From CAYRMV01 sp964425255 (GTDB lineage: Bacteria > Bacteroidota > Bacteroidia > Flavobacteriales_D > Crocinitomicaceae), in NCBI GenBank assembly GCA_964425255.1, contig CAYRMV010000073.1, forward strand, positions 1 to 16,779: 16,779 bases of DNA. The letters are read 5' to 3'. Positions 7,849 through 16,754 of the stretch are shown in pieces. Position 1 is the stretch's first letter, and each line of letters begins with the position of its first letter. The translations under genes were made by a program, and so were the position numbers. The notes below the pieces were generated by a model. That model was given only the letters and a program-made list of their open reading frames with translations. It was not told the origin of the DNA and ran no database searches.

Positions 7849-10842
7849 ATGCCCGATAAATCCATCATAACTCTTATTGGTAGAGCCATTCGCGAGGCCA
7901 AGTATTTAAGTGTTTCTTATCTGAATAGTTCTGGTGAGGTTACGCCTTTTTGGATCAGTGTTTTGGATATCAATGCCAATGATGAAATATGGGTGAACAT
8001 GTTCAATGTGACAAAGGAAGAACCGCTGTTGAATAAAAAGATTTTCATCTCCAAGATTCAGAGTGCAGAGATATTAAAGTTTTCGCAGTATGATGTTCCG
8101 GAAGCATTGGTGAAAAAGATTGAGGAGGATGCCAGTTTAGAGAAATACGAATTCGATAACTTTGATAGTCGCCGTTTGAATTATTACCTGGAATGTTATC
8201 GGGCTAATAATGATCCCTTCCTACACAAACAGCATTTGATTCCGGGCTTAGATCTGAATACATTATTGAAACAAAATCCATATCATCTTTCAGATCAACA
8301 GCAAAAGAACATCATTCAAGAACTTTATTACAACGATTACAATAAGTTCCATTTTTATGAGTTGGCTTTGAATGAATTCTCAATTGACTTTGAGTCTCGC
8401 GGAAAATTTGTAGTCGCTTATCGGAAACTTCACTTCGATCCAGTAAAGAAAACACTGAGTATATCCGATAAAGTAAGTTTTAACTCCAATTTCTATATCC
8501 AGGATGCCAAGTACGCTTTGTCTTATTACACAGACATGAGCCCAACGGATTTTCAGGATGCCTATAACAAAGATGCTGTTGAGACCGTGAATCGGTTGGC
8601 AGATGCTTTTCGTTCAGGCGAATTGGCAAATTCAAGACCGGAAATTGTCGTATTGGGCTTTGCCCAAATCGATATTTCAATGACCTATTCGCTTATTGAT
8701 TCTGACCACGGTAACGGTTGTTTAGAGGTCCCATTGAAGGCATTTTTTCAGAACATGTCCTCCCTGGATACCAAGAACCGGACAAAACCAAACATTGTCT
8801 TGTATGATGATAAGGTGAATGTAGATCAGTTGCGTTCGATTTATAATGCAATGAAATATCCCATCACCTATGTGCAAGGGCCTCCAGGAACAGGCAAAAC
8901 TCAAACAATTCTGAATATTGCGATCAACTGTTTTACCAGTAATAAAACAGTTCTTGTATCTTCAAACAACAATATTCCAATCGACGGGATTTATGATAAA
9001 TTGGTTTTAGGGAAATACAAGAACAAAGAGATTCTCTTTCCAATTTTAAGAATCGGAAACAAACGATATACAGCTGAGGCACTTAAACGAATCAAGCAGC
9101 TTTATGAGTTTGAAACCAGTGATATACCCAAAGAAGAATTGCTCACACGCATCAAAGAAAAATCCAAAGAAAATAACCGTTTGCTGGACGAAATGCTCGA
9201 GAATTATGAACGTAAACAAGAGCTCGAACAGAATTTAATCTTTGTGAATGGCCTAATTGCGAGAGGTAAGACATACTTACTTGAGCAAGAACAAATAAAG
9301 ATCGAAAACAAACTCAAAGAACTTCCGGATACGCAAGAAGCCGATTTTAAAGGAATTTTCGAAGTGATTAAAGACAATCATCAACTGCTGCAATTCTTCT
9401 ATTACGAATCTTTGAAGTTTGTAAAACGATTAAAAACAATTGAGTTTAGTGAGTTACATGCTATTCTTTCGATAGATAAAGAAGAGGAACAAGTAAAAGA
9501 GTTTAACAAATGGTTAGGTATTGATACCAATTTGGAGAAACTCACGAAAGTATTCCCGATCATACTCACAACCAATTTGTCGAGTCGCATACTTGGAAAG
9601 AAGTTCAAATTTGATTTATTGGTAATGGATGAAGCTGGTCAGTGCGACATTGCAACAAGTTTAATTCCGATATCCAAGTGCAAAAACATGGTGTTAATTG
9701 GAGATACCAACCAATTGAAGCCAATAGTGGTTTTTGATGAAATTCGAAACAAGCGATTGATGGAATTGTATGAGATTCAAGAACCTTATAATTACTTGAA
9801 TAATTCGATACTTTCCGCATACAAATCAATTGACAATATTTCCAGAGATATCTTGTTGCGTTTTCATTATCGCTGCGGTAAGGCCATTATTAACTACTCG
9901 AACATGCGCTTTTACGAAAACAGACTGAATTTGGATGAAATCAAAAACATTGGTTCAGTGAAGTTATTAGAAGTAAATAATCAGAATCAAAAAAACAAAA
10001 ATTCACAGCTAGAAGAGGCAAAGGCGATCGTGACCTACATAAGCGTTAATCAGCTCAAAGATGTTTTTATTTTGACTCCTTTTCGCAATCAAGAAGAGGT
10101 TTTGAATCATTATCTTAAGGAAGCAAAAGACGCAGGTGAAATTGACCAATCGGTTCAGTGCGGAACGATTCATAAAGTTCAGGGCCAAGAGAACAAAACC
10201 ATTATAATTTCCACGGCGATTTCACAAAAGACATCACAGAGATCCTATGATTGGATAAAAAATAACAGTCAGTTGATCAATGTTGGCGTGACACGAGCAC
10301 AGGAGAATTTGATTGTAGTTACTGATAAGAAAGCAATCGACATACTTTCACGAAAGGACGACGACTTATACGCTTTGATTGATTACGTTGAAAAAAACGG
10401 AACAGTAGAAGTAGCTCAGAGTAAATCAAACAAGTTCACCATTGGTTATTCGAATGATTCCGAATTCGAAAATGAGTTTTACAAAACCATGCAGCATTAT
10501 TGTTCATTGGATGATGCCAAATTTGAAAGGAATGTGAAAACCATCAAATTATTTCCTGAGGAAGCTAACAATGAATACGTCAATAAAAAAGAATTTGATG
10601 GAGTACTTTATTTAGAAAATATGCCAAGAATTGTTTTTGAAATAAATGGTGAAGAACATACTACGAATGTTAACCGTGCCAAGTCGGATTCTGAAAAAAT
10701 TAAACTGCTCGAACAGAAGCAAATCAAATTAGTATTTATACCAAACCATTACGTCAAACATTATGAATTTATTCGCGAGTTGATCTGTAAATTCAAAGGA
10801 GGTGTTTACCAGAAGACATTGTTTGATCAATACGAATCTTAG
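7849..10842 (+). CDS. UPF1/DNA2-like SF1 helicase with WYL-like N-terminus and C-terminal PD-(D/E)XK (Vsr/DUF2726-like) nuclease domain
   Basis: A 997-residue helicase-nuclease. Residues about 5-85 resemble a WYL domain (start IGRAIREAKYLSVSY, end ISKIQSAEIL), a fold used by many regulators to sense ligands or nucleic acid; this is a weaker call. The SF1 motor has Walker A GPPGTGKT at 344-351, DEAGQ at 594-598, GDTNQLKP at 618-625, HYRC at 673-676 and VGVTRAQ at 812-818, the UPF1/DNA2/SMUBP-2 pattern. A coiled-coil stalk occupies about 425-500, between motifs I and II. The C-terminal 130 residues contain EFDGVLY (D917) and FEINGEEH (E931, N933), a PD-(D/E)XK arrangement of the Vsr/DUF2726 kind, with N933 at a position often held by another polar residue. 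It lies 58 bp before the mcrB-like gene and probably acts with it on DNA or RNA. Strand preference and substrate are unknown. Confidence 0.88.
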   Translation: MPDKSIITLIGRAIREAKYLSVSYLNSSGEVTPFWISVLDINANDEIWVNMFNVTKEEPLLNKKIFISKIQSAEILKFSQYDVPEALVKKIEEDASLEKYEFDNFDSRRLNYYLECYRANNDPFLHKQHLIPGLDLNTLLKQNPYHLSDQQQKNIIQELYYNDYNKFHFYELALNEFSIDFESRGKFVVAYRKLHFDPVKKTLSISDKVSFNSNFYIQDAKYALSYYTDMSPTDFQDAYNKDAVETVNRLADAFRSGELANSRPEIVVLGFAQIDISMTYSLIDSDHGNGCLEVPLKAFFQNMSSLDTKNRTKPNIVLYDDKVNVDQLRSIYNAMKYPITYVQGPPGTGKTQTILNIAINCFTSNKTVLVSSNNNIPIDGIYDKLVLGKYKNKEILFPILRIGNKRYTAEALKRIKQLYEFETSDIPKEELLTRIKEKSKENNRLLDEMLENYERKQELEQNLIFVNGLIARGKTYLLEQEQIKIENKLKELPDTQEADFKGIFEVIKDNHQLLQFFYYESLKFVKRLKTIEFSELHAILSIDKEEEQVKEFNKWLGIDTNLEKLTKVFPIILTTNLSSRILGKKFKFDLLVMDEAGQCDIATSLIPISKCKNMVLIGDTNQLKPIVVFDEIRNKRLMELYEIQEPYNYLNNSILSAYKSIDNISRDILLRFHYRCGKAIINYSNMRFYENRLNLDEIKNIGSVKLLEVNNQNQKNKNSQLEEAKAIVTYISVNQLKDVFILTPFRNQEEVLNHYLKEAKDAGEIDQSVQCGTIHKVQGQENKTIIISTAISQKTSQRSYDWIKNNSQLINVGVTRAQENLIVVTDKKAIDILSRKDDDLYALIDYVEKNGTVEVAQSKSNKFTIGYSNDSEFENEFYKTMQHYCSLDDAKFERNVKTIKLFPEEANNEYVNKKEFDGVLYLENMPRIVFEINGEEHTTNVNRAKSDSEKIKLLEQKQIKLVFIPNHYVKHYEFIRELICKFKGGVYQKTLFDQYES

Positions 10843-10900
10843 ATGTTTTTTGCTGTTAAATAATTATTTTTCAAATCATGCATTGCGAAGCTTATAACCA

Positions 10901-13804
10901 ATGAACAACCTAGAACTAATTAAACGATACAAATCACGAATTGCGCAAACGCGCATGCAGGATGAGAAATATAAATGGGAACTACTTTCACAATTTAAAG
11001 GAAAGCCAAACACTAACGCACCTGATTTTGGGAAAGAGTATAAGTCAGTAAAATATGGCAATTTAATGTACCAATTAGCTGCGGCTGTTGGTAAACATAT
11101 TTGCAGAGAAAATCCGGAAGGATTCAGATCATTATTTATTGCCTTGTTTGATGAGTCGAAACCGCTCAAGGATCGCATTGCTAATTTCAGCGAAGATTCA
11201 TTAAAGCTGTATCGATCAATTGGAGGGGAGAAAGGTCATCATCAAGACGAAAGAACAATTGCTACTTATCTTACTTTTCATAATCCGGAAAAATACACGT
11301 TGTATAAAAGCAGTTTTTACAAGCCGTTTTGTGAACTGATGCAAGTGAAACCTGCGGGTAAAAACTTGAAATATGTTCATTATCTCGAATTGATAGATCG
11401 ATTTATTCTTGACTATGTAGCAAATGATCAAGAACTTATTGAACAAGTGAAATCTTACATCCCTGAATATTACGATGGATCGAATCATTTGATATTAGCA
11501 CAGGATATACTCTACACCATGTTAGATAAGGATATTGAGGATAATCAATATTGGGTATTTCAAGGAAACCCCAAAATATATGATGTGCCCCAAGCTCTTA
11601 AAGCGGAGGTGCTCAAATCTTGGACTGTTAAAGCTCATAAAGAATCCATCAAAAGTGGAGATAAGTTTATTTTATGGTTGACAGGAGATAATTCGGGTGT
11701 TTATGCTTTGGGTGAAGTTGTCTCTGAACCAATGGATTTAAAGGAAGAACCTGAAGAATTATCGTTCTATCGCGATCAAATCCATCAAGATAATGCCACT
11801 CGTGTTGAGATTCGTATCACACACAATTTAGTGAATAGTCCAATTACAAAAGAAAAAATTCAAAATACAAGAGAATTGGCCAATCTAAAAGTTGGGATGC
11901 AAGGAACAAATTTTAAAGCAACTGAAGCTGAGTATTTGAAAATTCTAGAACTTTCGATTGAAAGGCGAAAAAACCGGTATTGGAAGTTCGCTCCAGGAGA
12001 AAATGCGTGCCGATGGGATGATTTTCTGGAACGCGGCACTATGCAGCTGAGTTATTCGGAGTTATCCGAGGAAGTAATCAAAAATGCTAAAAACAAAGAG
12101 GATTTAAAAAATGGACTTGGTTTGGAGGCAAGTTCAAAAAAACTTCAAAACCTAAATAACTTCCTTTTTGAAACTCAAATAGGGGATATCGTTTTTGCGA
12201 ATCGCGGCCGTTCAACTATTATCGGTGTCGGAATTGTTACAGGATCTTATGAATGTGTGTCAGATGAACAAGAGTATAATCATTGTCGCAAGGTTAACTG
12301 GATAACTACAGAGGAATGGAATTATATACCGAATAGCATTCCTAAATACCCGGTTTTGTTTGCAATGGATACTTTCTCTGAAACTCCCAATGGGGAATGG
12401 ATTCTAAAGGAGTATTTGAAGACCTATCCCCAATATCAAAAACATTTTTCCAATTTAACTCCATTACGAATGGAAAACTTGAAACCAATCAATCAAATCC
12501 TTTTCGGACCTCCCGGCACTGGAAAAACATTTACGTTAAAAACAGAATATTTCCCTCTTTATACTACTAAAGAGACAGCTTTAAACAAAGACAAACATTT
12601 TGAAGAAGTTGTTCGCGACCTTACTTGGTGGCAGGTGATCGCTATTGCAGTAATTGAATTAGGAAAATGTAAAGTTGGGGATATCTTAAAGCACAATTGG
12701 GTAATTCAAAAAGCAAAATTATCCAATTCAAATACTGTTCGTCCAACAATATGGGGTCAATTACAGAGCCATACAATTGAGTCATGTGAATTCGTAAATG
12801 TAAAATCAAAGCAACAACCATTCATTTTTAATAAAACAGCTGATTCTTATTGGGAGATTATAGAAGAGGAAGTGAAAGAATTCGCACCCGAACTATTTGA
12901 GATTATTGACTCGGTTAATAATTTTAATCCGGATCCTGACAAAGAAATCAAGCGTTTCGTTTTTACAACTTTCCATCAATCCTTCAATTATGAAGATTTT
13001 ATCGAAGGGATTAAACCGGTCCTTTCAGATGAAAACGAAAATGTTGAAATAGCTTACCGAATAGAAGATGGAATCTTTAAAGCCTTGTGTAAACGAGCTG
13101 AAAGTGATCCATCGAACCGTTATGCAATTTTTATTGATGAAATTAACCGGGGAAATGTTTCCAATATTTTTGGTGAGTTGATTACCCTAATAGAAACAGA
13201 TAAACGCAAAGGAGCTGAACATGCCATGAGCGCAACTTTACCGTATTCTAAAAAACAATTTGCTGTTCCTTCGAATGTTGATATTTACGGCACTATGAAC
13301 ACAGCTGATCGTTCTGTAGAGGCATTGGATACCGCTTTGCGTCGCCGTTTTTCGTTTATGGAAATGTTGCCTAAACCGGAGTTGATTCAAACTGAAGGCC
13401 CATTAAAATCAACTAATGGAATACTAGAAGGAATTGATTTAGCACTTCTTTTAAAGACCATTAATAAACGCATTGAAAAATTAATCGATAAAGATCATCA
13501 AATCGGGCATTCGTATTTCTTAAAAGTAGATTCATTAGACACCTTGAAATCAGCTTTCCACAATGCAATTATTCCTCTTTTACAAGAGTATTTCTTTGGT
13601 GATTATGGGAAAATTGGATTGGTTCTTGGTCAAGGTTTCTTTGAAGAATTAGAATCATCAGATGATGAAAGGTTCTTTGCAGATTTTAAGGATTACGAGA
13701 TTGATGGTATCCTAGATAAACGTGTTTATCACATTAAGGATGTTACTCAATTGGATGACAAAACTTTTATTGAAATAGTTAAAGTGATATTACCGCATAA
13801 GTGA
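10901..13804 (+). CDS. mcrB: McrB-type AAA+ GTPase with two EVE/PUA-like domains
   Basis: The motor subunit of a type IV, modification-dependent restriction system, expected to form a hexamer that activates McrC. Residues 1-210 form a helical N-terminal domain common in such proteins. Residues about 215-352, starting YWVFQGNP, are an EVE domain, a PUA-like fold that reads modified bases. Residues about 360-470, starting YWKFAPGENACRW and including GDIVFANRG, form a second EVE-like module. The AAA+ core shows Walker A GPPGTGKT at 536-543, Walker B IFIDEINRGN with D746 and E747, and the McrB signature MNTADRS at 799-805 followed by the ALRRRF arginines. The ATG at 10901 gives a complete N-terminus. 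Its stop overlaps the mcrC start by 4 bp (GTGA). The likely target is DNA with modified cytosines, though RNA has been proposed for relatives; the substrate here is unknown. Confidence 0.93.
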   Translation: MNNLELIKRYKSRIAQTRMQDEKYKWELLSQFKGKPNTNAPDFGKEYKSVKYGNLMYQLAAAVGKHICRENPEGFRSLFIALFDESKPLKDRIANFSEDSLKLYRSIGGEKGHHQDERTIATYLTFHNPEKYTLYKSSFYKPFCELMQVKPAGKNLKYVHYLELIDRFILDYVANDQELIEQVKSYIPEYYDGSNHLILAQDILYTMLDKDIEDNQYWVFQGNPKIYDVPQALKAEVLKSWTVKAHKESIKSGDKFILWLTGDNSGVYALGEVVSEPMDLKEEPEELSFYRDQIHQDNATRVEIRITHNLVNSPITKEKIQNTRELANLKVGMQGTNFKATEAEYLKILELSIERRKNRYWKFAPGENACRWDDFLERGTMQLSYSELSEEVIKNAKNKEDLKNGLGLEASSKKLQNLNNFLFETQIGDIVFANRGRSTIIGVGIVTGSYECVSDEQEYNHCRKVNWITTEEWNYIPNSIPKYPVLFAMDTFSETPNGEWILKEYLKTYPQYQKHFSNLTPLRMENLKPINQILFGPPGTGKTFTLKTEYFPLYTTKETALNKDKHFEEVVRDLTWWQVIAIAVIELGKCKVGDILKHNWVIQKAKLSNSNTVRPTIWGQLQSHTIESCEFVNVKSKQQPFIFNKTADSYWEIIEEEVKEFAPELFEIIDSVNNFNPDPDKEIKRFVFTTFHQSFNYEDFIEGIKPVLSDENENVEIAYRIEDGIFKALCKRAESDPSNRYAIFIDEINRGNVSNIFGELITLIETDKRKGAEHAMSATLPYSKKQFAVPSNVDIYGTMNTADRSVEALDTALRRRFSFMEMLPKPELIQTEGPLKSTNGILEGIDLALLLKTINKRIEKLIDKDHQIGHSYFLKVDSLDTLKSAFHNAIIPLLQEYFFGDYGKIGLVLGQGFFEELESSDDERFFADFKDYEIDGILDKRVYHIKDVTQLDDKTFIEIVKVILPHK

Positions 13805-15051
13805 TCCATTCTGAAAAACATATTGTCGTTTACGAACATGAAACTTTGCGTTTTGATCGTGGTGAAAAACGAATTACCCCAGGGCAACTAGAAGCCTTGC
13901 AAGTCTACCATGGAGATAAGGGTGTTGCCTATTATTCGTTAGTTCATCATGGAGTAAAATTTGGTGAATATGTTGGAGTACTTCAGGTTGGCAACACAAC
14001 TATTGAAATACTTCCGAAAGCAGATAAATCAGGCGATGAAAATACGTGGCGTAAAGTTCTTATTGGCATGTTACGAGCATCCGGAGTTTTTGACATTCAA
14101 GCACCGAGCTTTTCCAACTTACAATTAACAGTCAATTCGATTTTAGATCTTTATTTCGAGTTATACGTCAAGGAGCTGGAATATCTAATGCATATAGGTT
14201 TAGTTAAGAAATACAGAAAGACAGAGTCGAATCAATCGGCTTTAAAAGGAAGTCTCCAATTCTCGAAGCACATTCAACATAACGTGGTTCACAAGGAACG
14301 ATTTTTCGTCAAATTCTCCACCTACGATAACGACCATACGATTCACCAAATCTTATTAAAAGCGTTGAGGTTGCTTAATCGCATTAATACTAACGGTGTG
14401 CTTAGCAGCCGGATATCGACATTACTCTTAAATTTTCCCGAAGTTGCAGAGATTAAAGTGAGTGAATCACTTTTCGATAAGCTTCAATTCGATCGGAAAA
14501 CCGAACGCTACAGAATGGCAATAGACATTGCAAAATTGCTATTACTCAATTACCATCCAGATATCAAACGCGGTCGTAACGATGTTTTGGCACTCATGTT
14601 TGATATGAACGTTTTATGGGAGCAATTTGTCTTTACGAGTTTGCGCAAGTATAAATCCAAAGAAAACACAATCACTGCTCAACACACACGCAATTTCTGG
14701 AAACCGGATTCTGGATCGAGGAGTAGCATGAAACCAGATATAGTCATTAACAAAGACAAGGAGAATTGCATTGTACTCGATACGAAATGGAAAAATCTTT
14801 ATGGGTACAATCCTTCATCGGAAGATTTGAGACAGATGTATGTCTACAGTAAATACTACTCAGCACTAAAAGTAGCATTGATCTATCCAGGAAATACTAC
14901 AAATTTTAAAAGCGGAAGATACTTTCAAGAAGGTTCTAAAGAACTCGGTGATGCTGAGTGTAGCGTAATAACATTGGAAGTGATAAATCAAATCAATCTT
15001 TGGCAGAAACAAATTGCCCAAAGCATATTTGATTGGATTGAACTTCAGTGA
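13801..15051 (+). CDS. mcrC: McrC-type PD-(D/E)XK restriction nuclease subunit
   Basis: The 416-residue cleavage subunit that pairs with McrB. The N-terminal half has the family pattern of a beta-rich domain (GVLQVGNTTIEILPKA) that contacts the McrB hexamer. The C-terminal half carries the nuclease: D313 in MKPDIV, and D327-T-K329 in CIVLDTKWK, then the YVYSKYY segment typical of McrC/5-methylcytosine restriction proteins. All catalytic positions appear intact. The GTG at 13801 overlaps the mcrB TGA in a GTGA, so translation is probably coupled and the two subunits are made in balance. Length and motif order fit active family members; no frameshift or truncation is seen. Confidence 0.94.
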   Translation: MIHSEKHIVVYEHETLRFDRGEKRITPGQLEALQVYHGDKGVAYYSLVHHGVKFGEYVGVLQVGNTTIEILPKADKSGDENTWRKVLIGMLRASGVFDIQAPSFSNLQLTVNSILDLYFELYVKELEYLMHIGLVKKYRKTESNQSALKGSLQFSKHIQHNVVHKERFFVKFSTYDNDHTIHQILLKALRLLNRINTNGVLSSRISTLLLNFPEVAEIKVSESLFDKLQFDRKTERYRMAIDIAKLLLLNYHPDIKRGRNDVLALMFDMNVLWEQFVFTSLRKYKSKENTITAQHTRNFWKPDSGSRSSMKPDIVINKDKENCIVLDTKWKNLYGYNPSSEDLRQMYVYSKYYSALKVALIYPGNTTNFKSGRYFQEGSKELGDAECSVITLEVINQINLWQKQIAQSIFDWIELQ

Positions 15052-15129
15052 TTAATAAAAAGCTAATTTCATGATTAACTGTTTCAAATAACAAATGTAA
15101 ATCAAGTCTATTTCTATAAAAGTCTAACA

Positions 15130-16485
15130 ATGTCCCACATCCTCTCCAAATCGACCTTCATGTATGGGTATCAATGCCCGAAACGATTGTTCCTCCACAA
15201 GTTTGCGCCAGAGCTGAGGAATCCATTGGATGAAACGAAAGAGATGCTGTTTGCCTCCGGGACAAATGCCGGGATCCTAGCGCAAGACCTTTTTCCTGGT
15301 GGGGTCAATGCAGAGCCGGATACACCGTATGAATACCATATTTCGGTACAGCGAACGAAGGAATACATCGAGGCAGGACATACCGTGATCTATGAAGCTG
15401 CTTTTAACTATGAAGGTGTACTTTGTGCGATCGATCTGCTCGTAAAGTTGGATGATGGCTGGCATGCCTTTGAAGTTAAAAGTACGAATGGTGTTAAAGG
15501 TGCGCATGTTCGGGATGCGTCACTACAATACTATGTGATGACGAATGCAGGGTTGAAGCTCAAGGACATTTCGATCGTTCATTTCAATAAATACTATGTG
15601 AAGCAAGGAGAGATCGATGTGCATGGTTTATTTCAGAAAAGTTCGGTATTGGAACCTGTCTTGACCAATCAAATATTAATATCTGAAAAGGCAAAAGAGT
15701 TAAAAGAACTGGTGATGGATCGTATCGAGCCAAAGATCGATCCAGGCCCTCATTGCAGTGATCCTTTCGAATGTGATTTCACAAACCATTGCTGGAAAGA
15801 TGTTGTTCCACCACCACCGGACGATCACGGTGATGAGATCATGGATAAAGATGCCCTCAGAGCTTTCATGAATTCATTGAATTATCCTTTGTATTTCTTC
15901 GATTTTGAAACGGTTGCGTATGGTGTACCTGAATACGATGGATCAAGGCCTTACCAGGCTGTTCCCTTTCAATTCTCGTTGCATGTGATCGACCATCCGG
16001 GAGCGGAAGTTCGTCACATCGAGTTTTTAGGAAATGGAGTGGATGATCCGCGTCCGGATTTGATCAATTCCATGATCGCTAACATGGGAACCGAAGGAAC
16101 AATCTTGGTTTGGTACATTCCTTTCGAGAGAAGTAAGATAGGCCAACTAGCAATTGATTTCCCCAATTATGCAAAAGAACTGCTAGCAATTCAAAGCCGT
16201 CTTGTGGACCTTATGACCCCGTTCAAACAAAAACATTACCACCATCCAGATATGCAAGGGAGTAGTTCGATCAAAAAAGTATTACCTGTTCTGATCCCTG
16301 AGCTTTCCTATGACGACTTGAATATTGGAGAGGGAGGGACTGCAAGTTTTACCTATGCCCAATTGCCTAATATGGATTCCGAGACGCGTGCTCAGAAGAT
16401 CATGGACCTATTGGAGTATTGTAAGCAAGATACTTGGGCCATGGTGCGGATCTGGCAGTGGATAGGTGAACAGATAAACTCATAA
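15130..16485 (+). CDS. DUF2779 protein: Cas4-like iron-sulfur nuclease fused to DEDD exonuclease domain
   Basis: A 451-residue predicted dual nuclease. The N-terminal half is Cas4/RecB-like: C16 in the YQCPKRLF motif, D102 and E115-V-K117 (FEVKST) as PD-(D/E)XK residues, then C209, C215 and C221, which with C16 could hold a 4Fe-4S cluster as in Cas4 and AddB. The C-terminal half is the DUF2779 RNase H-like DEDD fold: D258-F-E260 in FFDFETV, a middle acidic segment around LVDLM, and D434 in YCKQDTWAM. The ATG at 15130 lies 78 bp after mcrC, so it may have its own transcript. The base composition looks more GC-rich than in the genes to the left, hinting that the island boundary is near 15060-15130. 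No cas gene or repeat array is present. Its function has not been defined; DNA processing is likely. Confidence 0.9.
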   Translation: MSHILSKSTFMYGYQCPKRLFLHKFAPELRNPLDETKEMLFASGTNAGILAQDLFPGGVNAEPDTPYEYHISVQRTKEYIEAGHTVIYEAAFNYEGVLCAIDLLVKLDDGWHAFEVKSTNGVKGAHVRDASLQYYVMTNAGLKLKDISIVHFNKYYVKQGEIDVHGLFQKSSVLEPVLTNQILISEKAKELKELVMDRIEPKIDPGPHCSDPFECDFTNHCWKDVVPPPPDDHGDEIMDKDALRAFMNSLNYPLYFFDFETVAYGVPEYDGSRPYQAVPFQFSLHVIDHPGAEVRHIEFLGNGVDDPRPDLINSMIANMGTEGTILVWYIPFERSKIGQLAIDFPNYAKELLAIQSRLVDLMTPFKQKHYHHPDMQGSSSIKKVLPVLIPELSYDDLNIGEGGTASFTYAQLPNMDSETRAQKIMDLLEYCKQDTWAMVRIWQWIGEQINS

Positions 16486-16490
16486 CTTGA

Positions 16491-16515
16491 GCGCCGGAGT
16501 TTGGCGGTTTAGGGT
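16491..16515 (+). terminator. Weak hairpin followed by T-rich tract, possible terminator
   Basis: After the DUF2779 stop, CGCCG at 16492-16496 can pair with TGGCG at 16502-16506 around a 5-base loop, including one G-T pair. T-rich sequence follows (GTTTAGGGTTTTAATTT). The stem is short and the T tract is interrupted, so termination here would be inefficient at best. Confidence 0.25.
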
Positions 16516-16541
16516 TTTAATTTGGTGCAAAAATTGAAACT

Positions 16542-16754
16542 ATGAGACTTCCTAAAAAGTTACTTCATCCAAAATTAAACGAGCAACAACTTATCGCGCT
16601 TCTTGAGAAGATCCAACAAGACAAAGAAAAGGCTATTGCGAATAAGGAATATGAACGTGCCGCTATGCTTCGAGATCAGGCACGCAAGTACACAGCTCAA
16701 CTAGAGGACTTGATGAATCCTCCTTCGAACGATGAAAATAAACATGGTCAATAA
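16542..16754 (+). CDS. Small UvrB/UvrC motif (UVR) domain protein
   Basis: A 70-residue protein. Residues about 15-57 match the UVR motif, a helical hairpin that joins UvrB to UvrC: LLEKIQQDKEKAIANKEYERAAMLRDQ keeps the key pattern of hydrophobic residues, a Y/F-E-x-AA segment (YERAAMLRD) and a closing LED. No other domain is present. UVR motifs also occur in Clp-associated adaptors such as McsA, so nucleotide excision repair cannot be assumed. The ATG at 16542 follows a 56-bp gap, and the tail after residue 57 looks disordered. It is probably a chromosomal gene flanking the defence island. Sequence of 25 bases remains after it, in which I see nothing. Confidence 0.75.
   Translation: MRLPKKLLHPKLNEQQLIALLEKIQQDKEKAIANKEYERAAMLRDQARKYTAQLEDLMNPPSNDENKHGQ

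Noticed and set aside
7836..7859. Seven-codon ATG frame overlapping the helicase-nuclease start, and an eight-codon one at 10878-10904 overlapping the mcrB start
   Set aside because: Short ATG frames are expected by chance in AT-rich gaps; a third at 15071-15091 does not overlap a start. No shared sequence suggests leader peptides.
10858..10869. Perfect 12-bp palindrome AAATAATTATTT before mcrB, with a similar AT stretch at 7808-7818
   Set aside because: Made only of A and T in a low-GC gap, so chance is likely; no terminator stem or known operator pattern.
15092..15099. Minus-strand match to the Bacteroidota -7 element (TACATTTG)
   Set aside because: No -33 element at suitable distance and no minus-strand gene downstream; it would only transcribe mcrC antisense.
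204..15507. Many open frames of 60-107 codons on the minus strand
   Set aside because: All lie antisense inside convincing genes, show no recognisable motifs, and have the composition expected of shadows.
15130..16485. CRISPR adaptation gene cas4
   Set aside because: The Cas4-like half is part of a DUF2779 fusion, and no cas1, cas2 or repeat-spacer array is in the window.
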